Shown: positions 24,554 to 33,825, numbered from the stretch's first letter. The stretch: DNA of 64,000 nucleotides from JAJKJG01 sp036389455 (GCA_036389455.1 DASVPW010000093.1:1-64000); one strand, 5' to 3'. Notes: generated from the sequence alone by a model not told the origin. Numbers and translations are program-made.

Positions 24554-25771
24554 ATGAGGGAGCGGCTCGTCGTCGTCGGCAACGGCATGGCGTCTTTGCG
24601 CTTCCTGGAGCGACTGTCGCGGCACGCGCCGGGGCGGTTCGACGTGACGGTGGTTGGGGCCGAGCCGTCGCCCGCCTACAACCGAGTGCTGCTGTCGTCG
24701 CTCTTGGCCGGCGAAGTCGGCGAGGCGGAGTGCCGGCGCCGCGAGCGGCCCTGGTACCTGCGCCAGGGCATCCGCCTCATCACCGGCGCCCCCGCGACCG
24801 CGCTCGATCTCGCCGAGCGCGAGGTCGCGGTCGGCGATCTCACGACGCTTCCTTTCGACCGCCTCGTCCTCGCGACCGGCTCGACCCCGATCCGGCTGCC
24901 GAAGCCCGGCATGGACCTCCCCGGCGTCGTGACCTTCCGCGACCTCGCCGACGTGGCGGCGATCCGGGAGACGGCGGGGCCCGGCACCCGCGCCGTGGTG
25001 ATCGGCGGCGGGCTCTTGGGGCTCGAGGCGGCCTACGGCCTCGCGTGCCTCGGCGCCGACGTGACCCTCGTCCACGTCATGGACCGCCTCATGGAGCGCC
25101 AGCTCGACGCCCGCGGGGCCACGCTCGTGAAGCGGGCCATGGAGGCGAAGGGCGTGCGCGTGCTCCTCGAGGCCGACACCGCCGCCGTCGAGGGCGAGAG
25201 CGCGGTCCGGGCCGTGCGCCTCGCCGATGGGCGCGTGCTCGAGGCCGACCTCGTCGTGGTCGCGGTCGGCGTCCGCCCCGCCGTCGACCTCGCGCGTAGC
25301 GCGGGCCTCGACGTGCAACGCGGCATCGTGGTCGACGATGCCCTGAAAGCCTCGGCGCCCGGCGTCCACGCCGTCGGCGAGTGCGCCGAGCACCGCGGTA
25401 CGATCTACGGCCTCGTCGAGCCCGCCTACGAGCAGGCCGAGGTGCTGGCGCGCCGCCTCGGCGGCGGGGACGCTTCCTATGCCGGGAGCCTCCTCGCCAC
25501 GAGCCTCAAGGTCTCGGGCGTGCCGGTGTTCTCGGCCGGCGAGGTCGCCGACGACGCCGACGCCGAGCCCATCGTCTTCTCGGATCCCGCTGCCGGCGCT
25601 TACCGCAAGCTCATGGTCCGCGACCGCCGCCTCGTCGGCGCGCTGCTGATCGGCGACGTCGCTGAGCAGAGCTGGTACGTCGACCTCATCCGCTCGGGCG
25701 AGCGCGTCGAGAGCTTCCGCCACGCCCTGATGTTCGGCCGCGCCGCCGAGCCGGCCCGCAAGGCGGCGTGA
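24554..25771 (+). CDS. NAD(P)/FAD-dependent oxidoreductase of the nitrate locus (NirB N-terminal-like)
   Basis: A 405-aa flavoprotein like the FAD/NAD(P) half of NirB and rubredoxin reductases. The FAD Rossmann motif is VVVGNGMASLRFLE at the N-terminus, the NAD-binding motif is VIGGGLLGLEAAYGL near residue 155, and the FAD-closing motif is GVHAVGECAEHRG near 275. It lacks siroheme and BFD domains, so it is not a nitrite reductase. Placed between nitrate uptake and reductases, it probably passes electrons from NAD(P)H to NasA, as NasB-type proteins do. I chose the ATG at 24554 (MRERLVVVGNG); the frame upstream reads the palindrome. Confidence 0.82.
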   Translation: MRERLVVVGNGMASLRFLERLSRHAPGRFDVTVVGAEPSPAYNRVLLSSLLAGEVGEAECRRRERPWYLRQGIRLITGAPATALDLAEREVAVGDLTTLPFDRLVLATGSTPIRLPKPGMDLPGVVTFRDLADVAAIRETAGPGTRAVVIGGGLLGLEAAYGLACLGADVTLVHVMDRLMERQLDARGATLVKRAMEAKGVRVLLEADTAAVEGESAVRAVRLADGRVLEADLVVVAVGVRPAVDLARSAGLDVQRGIVVDDALKASAPGVHAVGECAEHRGTIYGLVEPAYEQAEVLARRLGGGDASYAGSLLATSLKVSGVPVFSAGEVADDADAEPIVFSDPAAGAYRKLMVRDRRLVGALLIGDVAEQSWYVDLIRSGERVESFRHALMFGRAAEPARKAA

Positions 25772-25790
25772 GATTCGCGATGCCGTCTCC

Positions 25791-25931
25791 CAACCTCCTC
25801 ATGCTGAGGTGCGAGCGCGTAGCGCGGGCCTCGAAGCACGCATCGCCGATTGGACGCGGCGTCGGCGGGATGCGTCCTTCGAGGCTCCCCCGGCTCAAGG
25901 CCGGGGTCGCACCTCAGGATGAGGAGGTTTG
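25791..25931. repeat. Long inverted-repeat element of the CCTCAT...CTGAGG type
   Basis: The left arm CAACCTCCTCATGCTGAGGT (from 25791) pairs with the right arm ending at 25931 (ACCTCAGGATGAGGAGGTTTG), with further partial pairing inside around GCCTCGAAG...CTTCGAGGC. This is a dispersed intergenic element of about 140 bp of a kind I know from many Hyphomicrobiales genomes. It separates the FAD oxidoreductase gene from nirA. Confidence 0.8.
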
Positions 25932-25970
25932 TGGCGTCCCTTCCGCTTTTGGATTCAGCGCCTGACCACG

Positions 25971-27980
25971 ATGTCCGGATTCGACGCCGAGCAGAAACGC
26001 TACCTCGAAGGCTTCGCCTCGGGGCTCTCGGCCGCCCGGGCGGCGGGAGGCAGCTTACGCGCCGCGGCGCCCGCTTCCGCGGAACCGACCGGCCCCGACG
26101 CCATCCACCTCAAAGCGCAGGACAAGGTTCTGGCCGAGGGCAAGAAGCTCGCCGAGCAGGAGAAGTGGAAACGCGCCGAGCATCCGTTCGACGGCTACGC
26201 ACGCCTCAAGGCCGAGGCGGATGACGGAAAATTCCCGAAGCCCGAGGACAATTTCCGCTGGCGCTATCACGGCCTGTTCTACGTCGCGCCGAACCAGAAT
26301 TCCTTCATGTGCCGCCTTCGGATTCCGAACGGCATCTTGAACCACTGGCAGTTCGCCGGCGTCGCGGCCCTTGCGGACGCCCACGGCGGCGGCTACGCCC
26401 ACGTCACCACGCGGGCGAACTTCCAGGTCCGCGAGATTCTTCCTGAGAGCGCCGCCGCGGTTCTAGAGGGCCTCCAGGACCTCGGGCTGACGGCACGCGG
26501 GGCCGGCGCCGACAACATCCGCAACGTCACGGGCTCGCCCACCGCCGGGAGCGATCGCCACGAGCTCATCGACACGCGCCCGCTCGCCCGCGCCTGGCAC
26601 TTCCACATCCTCAACGACCGCTCCCTCTACGGGCTGCCGCGGAAATTCAACGTCGCCTTCGACGGCGGCGGCACGATTCCGGTGCTCGAGGAGACGAACG
26701 ACATCGGCTTCCAGGCCGTGACGATCGGGGAAGGCGCCGCGGTCGCGCCGGGCGTATGGATGCGCCTCGTGCTCGGCGGCATCACCGGCCACCGCGACAT
26801 CGCCCGCGACACCGGCGTCGTCTGCGCGCCGAAGGACTGCACGGCGGTCGCCGACGCCATCGTGCGCGTGTTCATCGAGAACGGCGATCGTACCAACCGC
26901 AACAAGGCACGCCTGAAATACGTGCTCGACGCCTGGGGCTTCGAGAAGTTCTTGGAGGAGGTCGAGACAAAGCTCGGCCGCTCTCTCCCCCGCGTGACGC
27001 CGGAGCACGTGGCGCCGCGCGCGCCGGCCGACCGCTTCGCCCACCTCGGCGCGCATCCGCAGAAGCAGGCGGGGCTCAACTGGATCGGTATCGTCCTTCC
27101 GGTCGGCAAGCTCACGACGGACCAGATGCGCGGGATCGCCGCCATCGCCCGCGATTGCGGCGACGGCGACCTGCGCCTCACCGTCTGGCAGAATCTTCTG
27201 CTCTCCGGCGTGCCGGACGCGCGCATCGCGGAGGTGGAGGCGCGCATCGCGGCGCTCGGGCTCTCCACGAAGGCCTCGAGCGTGCGGGGCGGGCTCGTCG
27301 CCTGCACGGGCAACCGCGGCTGCAAGTTCGCGGCCTCCGACACCAAGGGCCACGCCCTCCTGATCGCCGACCACGTCGAGGCGCGCGTTCCCCTCGACGG
27401 GCCGGTCAACATCCATCTCACCGGCTGCCACCACTCCTGCGCCCAGCACTACATCGGCGACATCGGCCTCATCGGCGCGAAGGTCCAAGTGAGCAATGAT
27501 GCCGGCGACGACGGCGACACGGTCGAGGGCTACGACGTGGTCGTCGGCGGCGGCTTCGCCGAGAACGCCAGGATCGGCCGCGAGCTGTGGAAGGGCGTGC
27601 GCGCCGAAGACTGCCCGGCCCGCATCGAGGCGCTGCTCCGCGCTTATCTTGCCCATCGCCTCAGCCCGGACGAGAGCTTCCAGGCCTTCACGCTACGCCA
27701 TGAGATCGAGGCGCTGCGCGCCCTCGTGACTGCTGTACCCCTCCCCCTTGCGGGGAGGGGTAGGGGTGGGGGTCGAGACGCAAGCTCAACAATTGAGGAC
27801 GTGGCTGGCCGGAACAGCCTCTCCTTATCTCGTTCCGAAGACCGGCGCTCTACACCTGCGACCCCCACCCCCGACCCCTCCCCGACGCAAGTCGGGCCTG
27901 CCCGACTTGCGCACGACGGTGCGGAACTCGGGCAAGCCCGAGTTCCGGGGGGAGGGGAGGATGTCGAGGCCGCCGCATGA
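25971..27980 (+). CDS. nirA: Ferredoxin-type assimilatory nitrite reductase (NirA) with a repeat-derived tail
   Basis: A 669-aa siroheme/4Fe-4S reductase of the NirA/sulfite reductase family, reducing nitrite to ammonium. Two ferredoxin-like half-domains and two siroheme-binding repeats are present. Cluster ligands are Cys445 and Cys451 (ACTGNRGC) and Cys486 and Cys490 (GCHHSC). HVTTRANFQVRE and GITGHRDIARD are family blocks. NirA homologues are near 590 residues; residues from about 590 (LPLAGRGRGGG onwards) are encoded by an inserted palindromic element, so about 80 residues are a novel low-complexity tail. The ATG at 25971 is used; the stop overlaps the next start in ATGA. Confidence 0.9.
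   Translation: MSGFDAEQKRYLEGFASGLSAARAAGGSLRAAAPASAEPTGPDAIHLKAQDKVLAEGKKLAEQEKWKRAEHPFDGYARLKAEADDGKFPKPEDNFRWRYHGLFYVAPNQNSFMCRLRIPNGILNHWQFAGVAALADAHGGGYAHVTTRANFQVREILPESAAAVLEGLQDLGLTARGAGADNIRNVTGSPTAGSDRHELIDTRPLARAWHFHILNDRSLYGLPRKFNVAFDGGGTIPVLEETNDIGFQAVTIGEGAAVAPGVWMRLVLGGITGHRDIARDTGVVCAPKDCTAVADAIVRVFIENGDRTNRNKARLKYVLDAWGFEKFLEEVETKLGRSLPRVTPEHVAPRAPADRFAHLGAHPQKQAGLNWIGIVLPVGKLTTDQMRGIAAIARDCGDGDLRLTVWQNLLLSGVPDARIAEVEARIAALGLSTKASSVRGGLVACTGNRGCKFAASDTKGHALLIADHVEARVPLDGPVNIHLTGCHHSCAQHYIGDIGLIGAKVQVSNDAGDDGDTVEGYDVVVGGGFAENARIGRELWKGVRAEDCPARIEALLRAYLAHRLSPDESFQAFTLRHEIEALRALVTAVPLPLAGRGRGGGRDASSTIEDVAGRNSLSLSRSEDRRSTPATPTPDPSPTQVGPARLAHDGAELGQARVPGGGEDVEAAA
27737..27962. 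repeat. Composite palindromic element at the 3' end of nirA
   Basis: The element opens with CCCCTCCCCCTTGCGGGGAGG and ends with GGGGGGAGGGGAGG. It contains two perfect 11-bp hairpins: GCAAGTCGGGC (27887-27897) with GCCCGACTTGC (27900-27910), and GGAACTCGGGC (27923-27933) with GCCCGAGTTCC (27936-27946). It lies inside the nirA frame and supplies its last roughly 75 codons, ending near the start of the next gene. Confidence 0.75.
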
Positions 27981-29608
27981 CCATGCACGCCGCCCCGCCC
28001 GCGCTCCTCGTCCCCGAGAACGCGCCGTTCTCGCCCGAGCAGCGGGCCTGGCTCTCGGGCTACTTCGCGGCGCTCCTGTCGCCCGACCTCGCCGGCGCGA
28101 CCCCGCTCTCAGCGGTCGACGCGGCGGGCCTCGCCGGCGCGCCGGCGAGCCCGGCGCTCGCGGACGCGGGCGACGCCCCCTGGCACGACCCCTCGCTTCC
28201 CCTCGGCGAGCGCCTCTCGATGGCGGCCGAACGCCCCCTCGCGCCGCGCCTCATGGCCGCCATGGCGCAGCAGGACTGCGGCCAATGCGGCTACAACTGC
28301 GCCGACTACGCCAACGCCCTGTTCCTGAGACAAGAAGAACGCCTCAACCTCTGCGCTCCCGGCGGCAAGGAGACCCTTCGCGCCCTCAGGAAGCTCGCGG
28401 AGGAACTCGAGAGCGAGAAGGCGGAGGCGAAGCCCGCCGCCCCAGCGGTTGCGCGCGGCGCCGGCGAAGAGCCCGCCGAACCGGCTCCCGAAGCGCCCGC
28501 GGGCACCCGCGCGAACCCGGCGCACGGAATCTTCCTGTCCCGCCGCCGCCTCAACGCCCCGCACTCCGAGAAAGAAACCTGGCACGTCGAGATCGACCTG
28601 ACGGTCTGCGGCCTGACGTACGAGGTCGGCGACAGCCTCGGCGTGTTCGCGGCAAACCACCCGGCCCTCGTCGACGCGGTGATCGCCCAGCTCGGTGCCC
28701 GGCCCGAGCGCCCGATCGGCGGGCGGACGCTGCGCGACCATCTCCTCCGCCACGCCGACCTCGGCGCGGCGCCGGACGCGCTGTTTCAGCTCCTCTCCTA
28801 CGTCACCGGCGGCGCGGAGCGCCGCAAGGCCCAGGCGCTCGCGGCGGGCGAGGACCCGGACGGCGACGCCGCGACCCTCGACGTGCTCGGCGCCCTGCAC
28901 AAGTTCGCGGCAGCCCGCCCCGACGCCGAGGCCTTCGCCGAGGCCCTCGAGCCGCTGCAGCCGCGGCTCTACTCGATCTCCTCCTCGCCCAAGGCCGATC
29001 CCGGCCGCGTCGCGCTGACTGTCGACACCGTGCGCTACACGGTGAACAAGCGCCGGCGCCTCGGCGTCGCCTCGACCTTCTTCGCCGAGCGGATCGAGAG
29101 CGGGACGCCGCTCAGGATCTACGTCCAGAAGGCGCACGGCTTCGCGCTGCCCGCCGATCCCGCCACGCCGATCGTCATGGTCGGCCCGGGGACGGGCGTC
29201 GCGCCTTTCCGTGCCTTCCTGCGCGAGCGGCAGGCCTTGCGGGCGCCGGGCAGGAACTGGCTGTTCTTCGGCCACCAGCGCCAGGACACCGACTTCTTCT
29301 ACAAGGACGAGCTCACCGCCATGAAGAAGGCCGGCCACCTCGCCCGCCTGACCCTCGCCTGGTCGCGGCAGGGAGCCGAAAAAATCTACGTCCAGGACCG
29401 CATGCGCGAGGTCGGCGCGGACCTGTGGCGGTGGCTGACCGAGGGGGCCCACTTCTACGTCTGCGGCGACGCCAAGCGCATGGCCCGCGACGTGGAAGGC
29501 GCCCTCATCGACGTCGTCGCCCGCCACGGGGCGCGCTCGACCGACGAGGCCATCGCCTTCGTGCAGGGCATCAAGAAGGCCGGCCGCTACCAGGCGGACG
29601 TGTACTGA
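27977..29608 (+). CDS. Fe-S/FNR-type flavoprotein, sulfite reductase alpha-like without flavodoxin domain
   Basis: A 543-aa protein. Residues 90-135 hold a 4Fe-4S motif (QQDCGQCGYNCADY followed by LNLC). Residues about 180-543 are a CysJ/cytochrome P450 reductase-like FAD/NADPH module: RLYSISSSPKADPGRV (FAD), MVGPGTGVAPFRAFL (NADPH), NWLFFGHQRQDTDF, and FYVCGDAKRMARDV. The flavodoxin-like FMN domain of CysJ is missing and appears replaced by the Fe-S segment. Set between nirA and nasA, it probably feeds NADPH electrons to nitrite reductase. The ATG at 27977 overlaps the nirA stop. Confidence 0.82.
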   Translation: MTMHAAPPALLVPENAPFSPEQRAWLSGYFAALLSPDLAGATPLSAVDAAGLAGAPASPALADAGDAPWHDPSLPLGERLSMAAERPLAPRLMAAMAQQDCGQCGYNCADYANALFLRQEERLNLCAPGGKETLRALRKLAEELESEKAEAKPAAPAVARGAGEEPAEPAPEAPAGTRANPAHGIFLSRRRLNAPHSEKETWHVEIDLTVCGLTYEVGDSLGVFAANHPALVDAVIAQLGARPERPIGGRTLRDHLLRHADLGAAPDALFQLLSYVTGGAERRKAQALAAGEDPDGDAATLDVLGALHKFAAARPDAEAFAEALEPLQPRLYSISSSPKADPGRVALTVDTVRYTVNKRRRLGVASTFFAERIESGTPLRIYVQKAHGFALPADPATPIVMVGPGTGVAPFRAFLRERQALRAPGRNWLFFGHQRQDTDFFYKDELTAMKKAGHLARLTLAWSRQGAEKIYVQDRMREVGADLWRWLTEGAHFYVCGDAKRMARDVEGALIDVVARHGARSTDEAIAFVQGIKKAGRYQADVY

Positions 29609-32289
29609 TGAACGCCCACATCGAGCCGCCGCTCCCGCCCGTGCGCACCACGTGCCCCTACTGCGGCGTCGGCTGCGGCGTCGTCGCGCGGCCGGACGGG
29701 CGCGGCGGGGCGACGGTCGAAGGCGACCCGGAGCATCCGTCGAACTTCGGCCGGCTGTGCTCCAAGGGCTCGGCCTTGGGCGAAACCCTCGGTCTCGACG
29801 GGCGGCTCCTGCACCCGATGGTCGACGGCCGCCGCGCGACCTGGGACGCGGCTCTCGAGCGGGTCTCACAGGGCTTCGCGGAGACGCTCGCGCGCTACGG
29901 CCCGGACAGCGTCGCCTTCTACCTCTCGGGCCAGCTCCTGACCGAGGACTACTACGTCGCCAACAAGCTCATGAAAGGCTTTCTGGGCTCGGCCAACGTC
30001 GACACCAACTCGCGCCTGTGCATGGCCTCGTCCGTCGCCGGCCACCGGCGCGCCTTCGGCTCGGACACGGTGCCGGGCTGCTACCAGGATCTCGACGAGG
30101 CGGACCTGATCGTCCTTGTCGGCTCGAACGCAGCCTGGTGCCACCCGGTCCTGTTCCGGCGCATGCTCGACGCGCGGGAACGGCGGGGGACGAAGATCGT
30201 CGTCGTCGATCCGCGCCGCACGGCGACCGGCGATGAGGCCGACCTCTTCCTGCCGGCCGCGCCCGGCACGGACGCGGCCCTGTTCGACGGCCTCCTCGTC
30301 CACCTCGCCGCGACCGGGGCGCTCGACCGCGTCTTTGTCGCCGATCACACGACCGGCTTCGCCGAGGCGGTCGAGCGCGCCCGCGCGCTCGCGCCGACCG
30401 CCGCAGCTGCCGCGCGGACGATCGGTCTTCCGGATAGCGACGTCGAAAAGTTCTTCGCGCTGTTCCGGGCGACCGAGCGTGTCGTCACCTGCTTCTCGCA
30501 GGGGGTGAACCAGTCGGTGCGGGGGACGGACACGGTCAACGCCGTCGTCAACTGTCATCTCGCCACGGGCCGCATCGGGCGGCCGGGCATGGGGCCGCTC
30601 TCGCTCACCGGGCAGCCGAACGCCATGGGCGGGCGGGAAGTCGGCGGCCTCGCCAACGCGCTCGCGGCCCACATGGGCTTTTCGCCCGAGGAGGTCGACC
30701 GCGTGCGCCGGTTCTGGGGTGCGCCGCGGATGGCGTTCCGGGAGGGCCTGAAGGCCGTCGCCCTGTTCGAGGCGGTCGCCAAGGGGAAGGTCAAGGCGCT
30801 GTGGGTCATGGCCACGAATCCGGCCGTGTCGCTTCCCGACGCCGATGCGGCCCGCGACGCCTTGCGGAAGCTCGATCTCCTCGTGGTGTCCGAGAACGTC
30901 GCCGCGAACGACACCGTCTCGCGCGGCGCCCACGTGCTCCTCCCCGCCGCCGCCTGGGGCGAGAAGGACGGCACGGTCACGAACTCCGAGCGCCGCGTCT
31001 CGCGCCAACGCGCCTTCCTGCCCCTGCCCGGCGAGGCGCGGCCCGACTGGCGCATCGTCGCCGAGGTGGCTAAGCGCATGGGCTTCGCCGAGGCCTTCGC
31101 CTACGGCTCCGCGGCCGACGTGTTCCGCGAGCACGCCGCGCTCTCGGCGTTCGAGAACGGCGGCGCCCGCGACTTCGACATCGGCGGCCTCGCCGATCTT
31201 TCCGACGAGGACTACGACGCCCTCGAGCCTGTGCAATGGCCTTGCCCCTCCCCTGCAAGGGGGGTCGGGGCGAGGGAGAGTCGCTTCTTCGCCGACGGCC
31301 GCTTCTTCACGCCGGACCGGAAAGCCCGCTTCGTCGCGCCCGCGCGGCCCGCGGCCGCGGCCCTTTCCGAGGAATACCCCTTCCGCCTCAACACCGGCCG
31401 GATACGCGACCAGTGGCACACCATGACGCGGACCGGACGGAGCCCGCGCCTCGGGGCGCACCGCCCGGCGCCATTCGTGGAGCTCGCCCCGGCCGACGCG
31501 GCGCGGCTCGGCCTCGCGGACGGCGACCTCGCGCGGGTGTCGACGGCCCACGGCGCCGCCGTCCTGGAGGTCGCCGTCGAGACGGGCCAGCGGCCAGGCT
31601 CCCTGTTCGCGCCGATCCACTGGAGCGGGGAGACCGCGTCCGCGGGCCGCGTCGGCGCCCTCGTGCATCCGCTCGTCGATCCCGTCTCGGGCCAGCCGGA
31701 CGCCAAGGCGACGCCCGCCGCGATCGCACCCGCGCCGATGCGCCTGCGCGGCTTCATGCTGTCTCGACGGGCGCTCCCGGTTTCCTTCGAGTGGTGGGCG
31801 CGGGCGGCGGTCGAGGGCGGCGCAGGCACCCTTTTCGCCACAAACCAGACCGCGCGCGAGGTCGCCGACGCCGGCGCGGCGCTGTTCCCCGACGCCGAGC
31901 TCGTCGAGTTCGCCGACGCCGCCCAAGAGATCTTCCGCTGCGCCGCCTTCCGAGACGGGCAGCTCGACGGCGTGTTGTTCGTCGGGCCGGCGGCGGCACA
32001 GCCCCAGTGGGAAGCCGCGAAGACCTTGCTCGCCCAGCCGGACCTCGTCGCGGCGGGCCGGCGTCTCGCCCTGTCGGGGCAGCCCCCCGACGGGCTTGGC
32101 GACCTGGGGCCTACGGTCTGCGCCTGCTTCGGCGTCGGCCTTTCCGCCATCCGGGACGCCGTCGTCGCCCGTGCGGCGGCCTCGCCGGAGGAAATCGGAC
32201 ACCTCCTTCGCGCCGGCACCAATTGCGGTTCCTGCGTCCCGGAAATGAAAAGGATCATCGCCCGTGAGCTCGCCCCGCAAGCCGGTTGA
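29608..32289 (+). CDS. nasA: Assimilatory nitrate reductase catalytic subunit with C-terminal BFD domain
   Basis: An 893-aa molybdopterin oxidoreductase that reduces nitrate to nitrite in the cytoplasm. The N-terminal 4Fe-4S ligands are Cys16, Cys19, Cys23 and Cys51 (CPYCGVGC, LCSKG). Mo-cofactor blocks include NTNSRLCMASSVAGH-like residues near 130, VDPRRTATGDEADL and GTVTNSERRVSRQRAF. The last 60 residues are a BFD-like 2Fe-2S domain (VCACFGVG and TNCGSC), as in many NasA. About 12 residues near 544-556 (PCPSPARGVGARE) come from an inserted palindrome, keeping frame. Starts at the base shared with the preceding stop (TGATG) and overlaps cysG by 26 bases. Confidence 0.93.
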   Translation: MNAHIEPPLPPVRTTCPYCGVGCGVVARPDGRGGATVEGDPEHPSNFGRLCSKGSALGETLGLDGRLLHPMVDGRRATWDAALERVSQGFAETLARYGPDSVAFYLSGQLLTEDYYVANKLMKGFLGSANVDTNSRLCMASSVAGHRRAFGSDTVPGCYQDLDEADLIVLVGSNAAWCHPVLFRRMLDARERRGTKIVVVDPRRTATGDEADLFLPAAPGTDAALFDGLLVHLAATGALDRVFVADHTTGFAEAVERARALAPTAAAAARTIGLPDSDVEKFFALFRATERVVTCFSQGVNQSVRGTDTVNAVVNCHLATGRIGRPGMGPLSLTGQPNAMGGREVGGLANALAAHMGFSPEEVDRVRRFWGAPRMAFREGLKAVALFEAVAKGKVKALWVMATNPAVSLPDADAARDALRKLDLLVVSENVAANDTVSRGAHVLLPAAAWGEKDGTVTNSERRVSRQRAFLPLPGEARPDWRIVAEVAKRMGFAEAFAYGSAADVFREHAALSAFENGGARDFDIGGLADLSDEDYDALEPVQWPCPSPARGVGARESRFFADGRFFTPDRKARFVAPARPAAAALSEEYPFRLNTGRIRDQWHTMTRTGRSPRLGAHRPAPFVELAPADAARLGLADGDLARVSTAHGAAVLEVAVETGQRPGSLFAPIHWSGETASAGRVGALVHPLVDPVSGQPDAKATPAAIAPAPMRLRGFMLSRRALPVSFEWWARAAVEGGAGTLFATNQTAREVADAGAALFPDAELVEFADAAQEIFRCAAFRDGQLDGVLFVGPAAAQPQWEAAKTLLAQPDLVAAGRRLALSGQPPDGLGDLGPTVCACFGVGLSAIRDAVVARAAASPEEIGHLLRAGTNCGSCVPEMKRIIARELAPQAG
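31236..31279. repeat. Palindromic repeat inserted in frame within nasA
   Basis: The segment reads CCTTGCCCCTCCCCTGCAAG and then GGGGGGTCGGGGCGAGGGAG, a degenerate member of the dispersed palindrome family. It keeps the nasA frame and adds a Pro/Ser/Arg/Gly stretch between EPVQW and ESRFFADGRFF, probably in a surface loop. Confidence 0.6.
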
Positions 32290-33760
32290 GACCACGTCCG
32301 CGGGTCTCGAGCCGCTGGCGGTGCTTCCGCTGTTCCTGCGCCTGCAAGGACGGCGGGCGGTGGTCGCCGGCGGGAGCGCGGCCGCGGCCTGGAAGGCGAA
32401 GCTCCTCGCGGCGGCCGGCGCCGCGGTCGACGTCTTCGCGCCGGAGCCTTCGGACGAGATGCGCCAAGCCCAAGCCCCCGAGGCGGCGGGCTCGATTGCC
32501 GTCCACGCGCGCGCCTGGCGTCCGGACGACCTCGCCGGGGCTACCCTCGCGGTCGCGGCCTCGGACGACGAGGAGGAGTGCGCCGTCTTCGTCGCGGCGG
32601 CGCGCGCCCAAGGGGTGATCGTCAACGCGGTCGACCGCCCGCACCTCTGCGACGTGCAGTTCGGCGCGGTCGTCAACCGCTCGCCTCTCGTCGTCGGCAT
32701 CTCGACGGGCGGCGCAGCGCCGGTGTTCGGGCAGGCGGTGCGCTCGCGCATCGAGACGCTGCTCCCGCGAGGCTTCGCCCGGTGGGTCGAGGCCGCGAAG
32801 CGGTGGCGCGACGGGGTCACGGCGAGGTTCGCCGGAGCGGCCGAGCGCCGCGCCTTCTGGGAGCGCTTCTCCGACCGCGCGATGGCCGAGGCTCACCGGG
32901 AGCCGGCCGAGCGCGACCTCGCCGAGCTCGCGGCCGCAACCGGGAGCGCGAAAGGACGCGAGCGCGGCTCCGTCGTCCTCGTCGGCGCCGGGCCCGGCGA
33001 TCCCGAGCTTCTGACCCTCAAGGCCGTGCGGGCGCTGCGCTTAGCCGACATCATCCTCTACGACGACCTCGTCGCGCCGCAGGTCCTCGACTACGCCCGC
33101 CGCGAGGCGCGCACCATGCTCGTCGGCAAGACCGGCCACGGGCCCTCCTGCCGGCAGGACGAGATCAACGCGCTGATGGTGCGGCTCGCCCGCGAGGGCA
33201 AGCGGGTGGTGCGCCTCAAGGGAGGCGACCCGCTCATCTTCAGCCGCGCCGCGGAGGAGCTGGAGGCCTGCGCGAAGGCAGGCCTTTCCGTCGATGTCGT
33301 GCCCGGAATCAGCGCCGTCCAAGGCGCCGCCGCCCGCCTGCAGATGCCGCTGACACACCGATCCATCGCCCGTCGCCTGCAATTCCTGACCGGGCACGAT
33401 ATGCGCGGAGAACTGCCGGACGACCTGAACTGGTCCGCGCTGGCGGATCCCTCGGCCATGACGGCCATCTACATGCCTCGGCGCACCATCGGCCGGATCC
33501 TGGCGACGGCAGTACGGCGGGGCTTGCCGCCGGCCACCCCCGCCTTGGCGATTTTCAACGCAACCCGGCCCGACGAGCACCTCGTTCACGGGACCGCCTC
33601 GACGCTGGCCAATGCGATGCAAGGCGTCACCGTGAAAGGACCGGCTCTCGTCATCGTCGGCGAAGCGCTTCGGACCTTGCCGTACGCCGCCGATAACCCA
33701 GCCGACCTGAAATGGGCGGCCAAGTCCGCTTCGGTCGAGGCAGACGCCGGCACAGGCTGA
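32264..33760 (+). CDS. cysG: Siroheme synthase CysG (dehydrogenase/ferrochelatase plus uroporphyrinogen-III methyltransferase)
   Basis: A 498-aa bifunctional enzyme that makes siroheme, the cofactor of NirA, from uroporphyrinogen III. The N-terminal half (about 20-225) is the precorrin-2 dehydrogenase/ferrochelatase (VVAGGSAAAAWKAKLLAAAG, VNAVDRPHLCDVQFGAVV). The C-terminal half (about 237-480) is the SAM-dependent methyltransferase (VVLVGAGPGDPELLTLKA, RLKGGDPLIFSRAAEEL, VPGISAVQGAAARLQMPLTH). The start is GTG at 32264 within the end of nasA. It closes the nitrate operon. Confidence 0.93.
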   Translation: MSSPRKPVETTSAGLEPLAVLPLFLRLQGRRAVVAGGSAAAAWKAKLLAAAGAAVDVFAPEPSDEMRQAQAPEAAGSIAVHARAWRPDDLAGATLAVAASDDEEECAVFVAAARAQGVIVNAVDRPHLCDVQFGAVVNRSPLVVGISTGGAAPVFGQAVRSRIETLLPRGFARWVEAAKRWRDGVTARFAGAAERRAFWERFSDRAMAEAHREPAERDLAELAAATGSAKGRERGSVVLVGAGPGDPELLTLKAVRALRLADIILYDDLVAPQVLDYARREARTMLVGKTGHGPSCRQDEINALMVRLAREGKRVVRLKGGDPLIFSRAAEELEACAKAGLSVDVVPGISAVQGAAARLQMPLTHRSIARRLQFLTGHDMRGELPDDLNWSALADPSAMTAIYMPRRTIGRILATAVRRGLPPATPALAIFNATRPDEHLVHGTASTLANAMQGVTVKGPALVIVGEALRTLPYAADNPADLKWAAKSASVEADAGTG

Positions 33761-33825
33761 TGACGGGCGCTACCCCGTCCCCGGTGTCGCCCTGCCGGCC
33801 GAGGCCCAGGCGAACGCTTGGCCTA

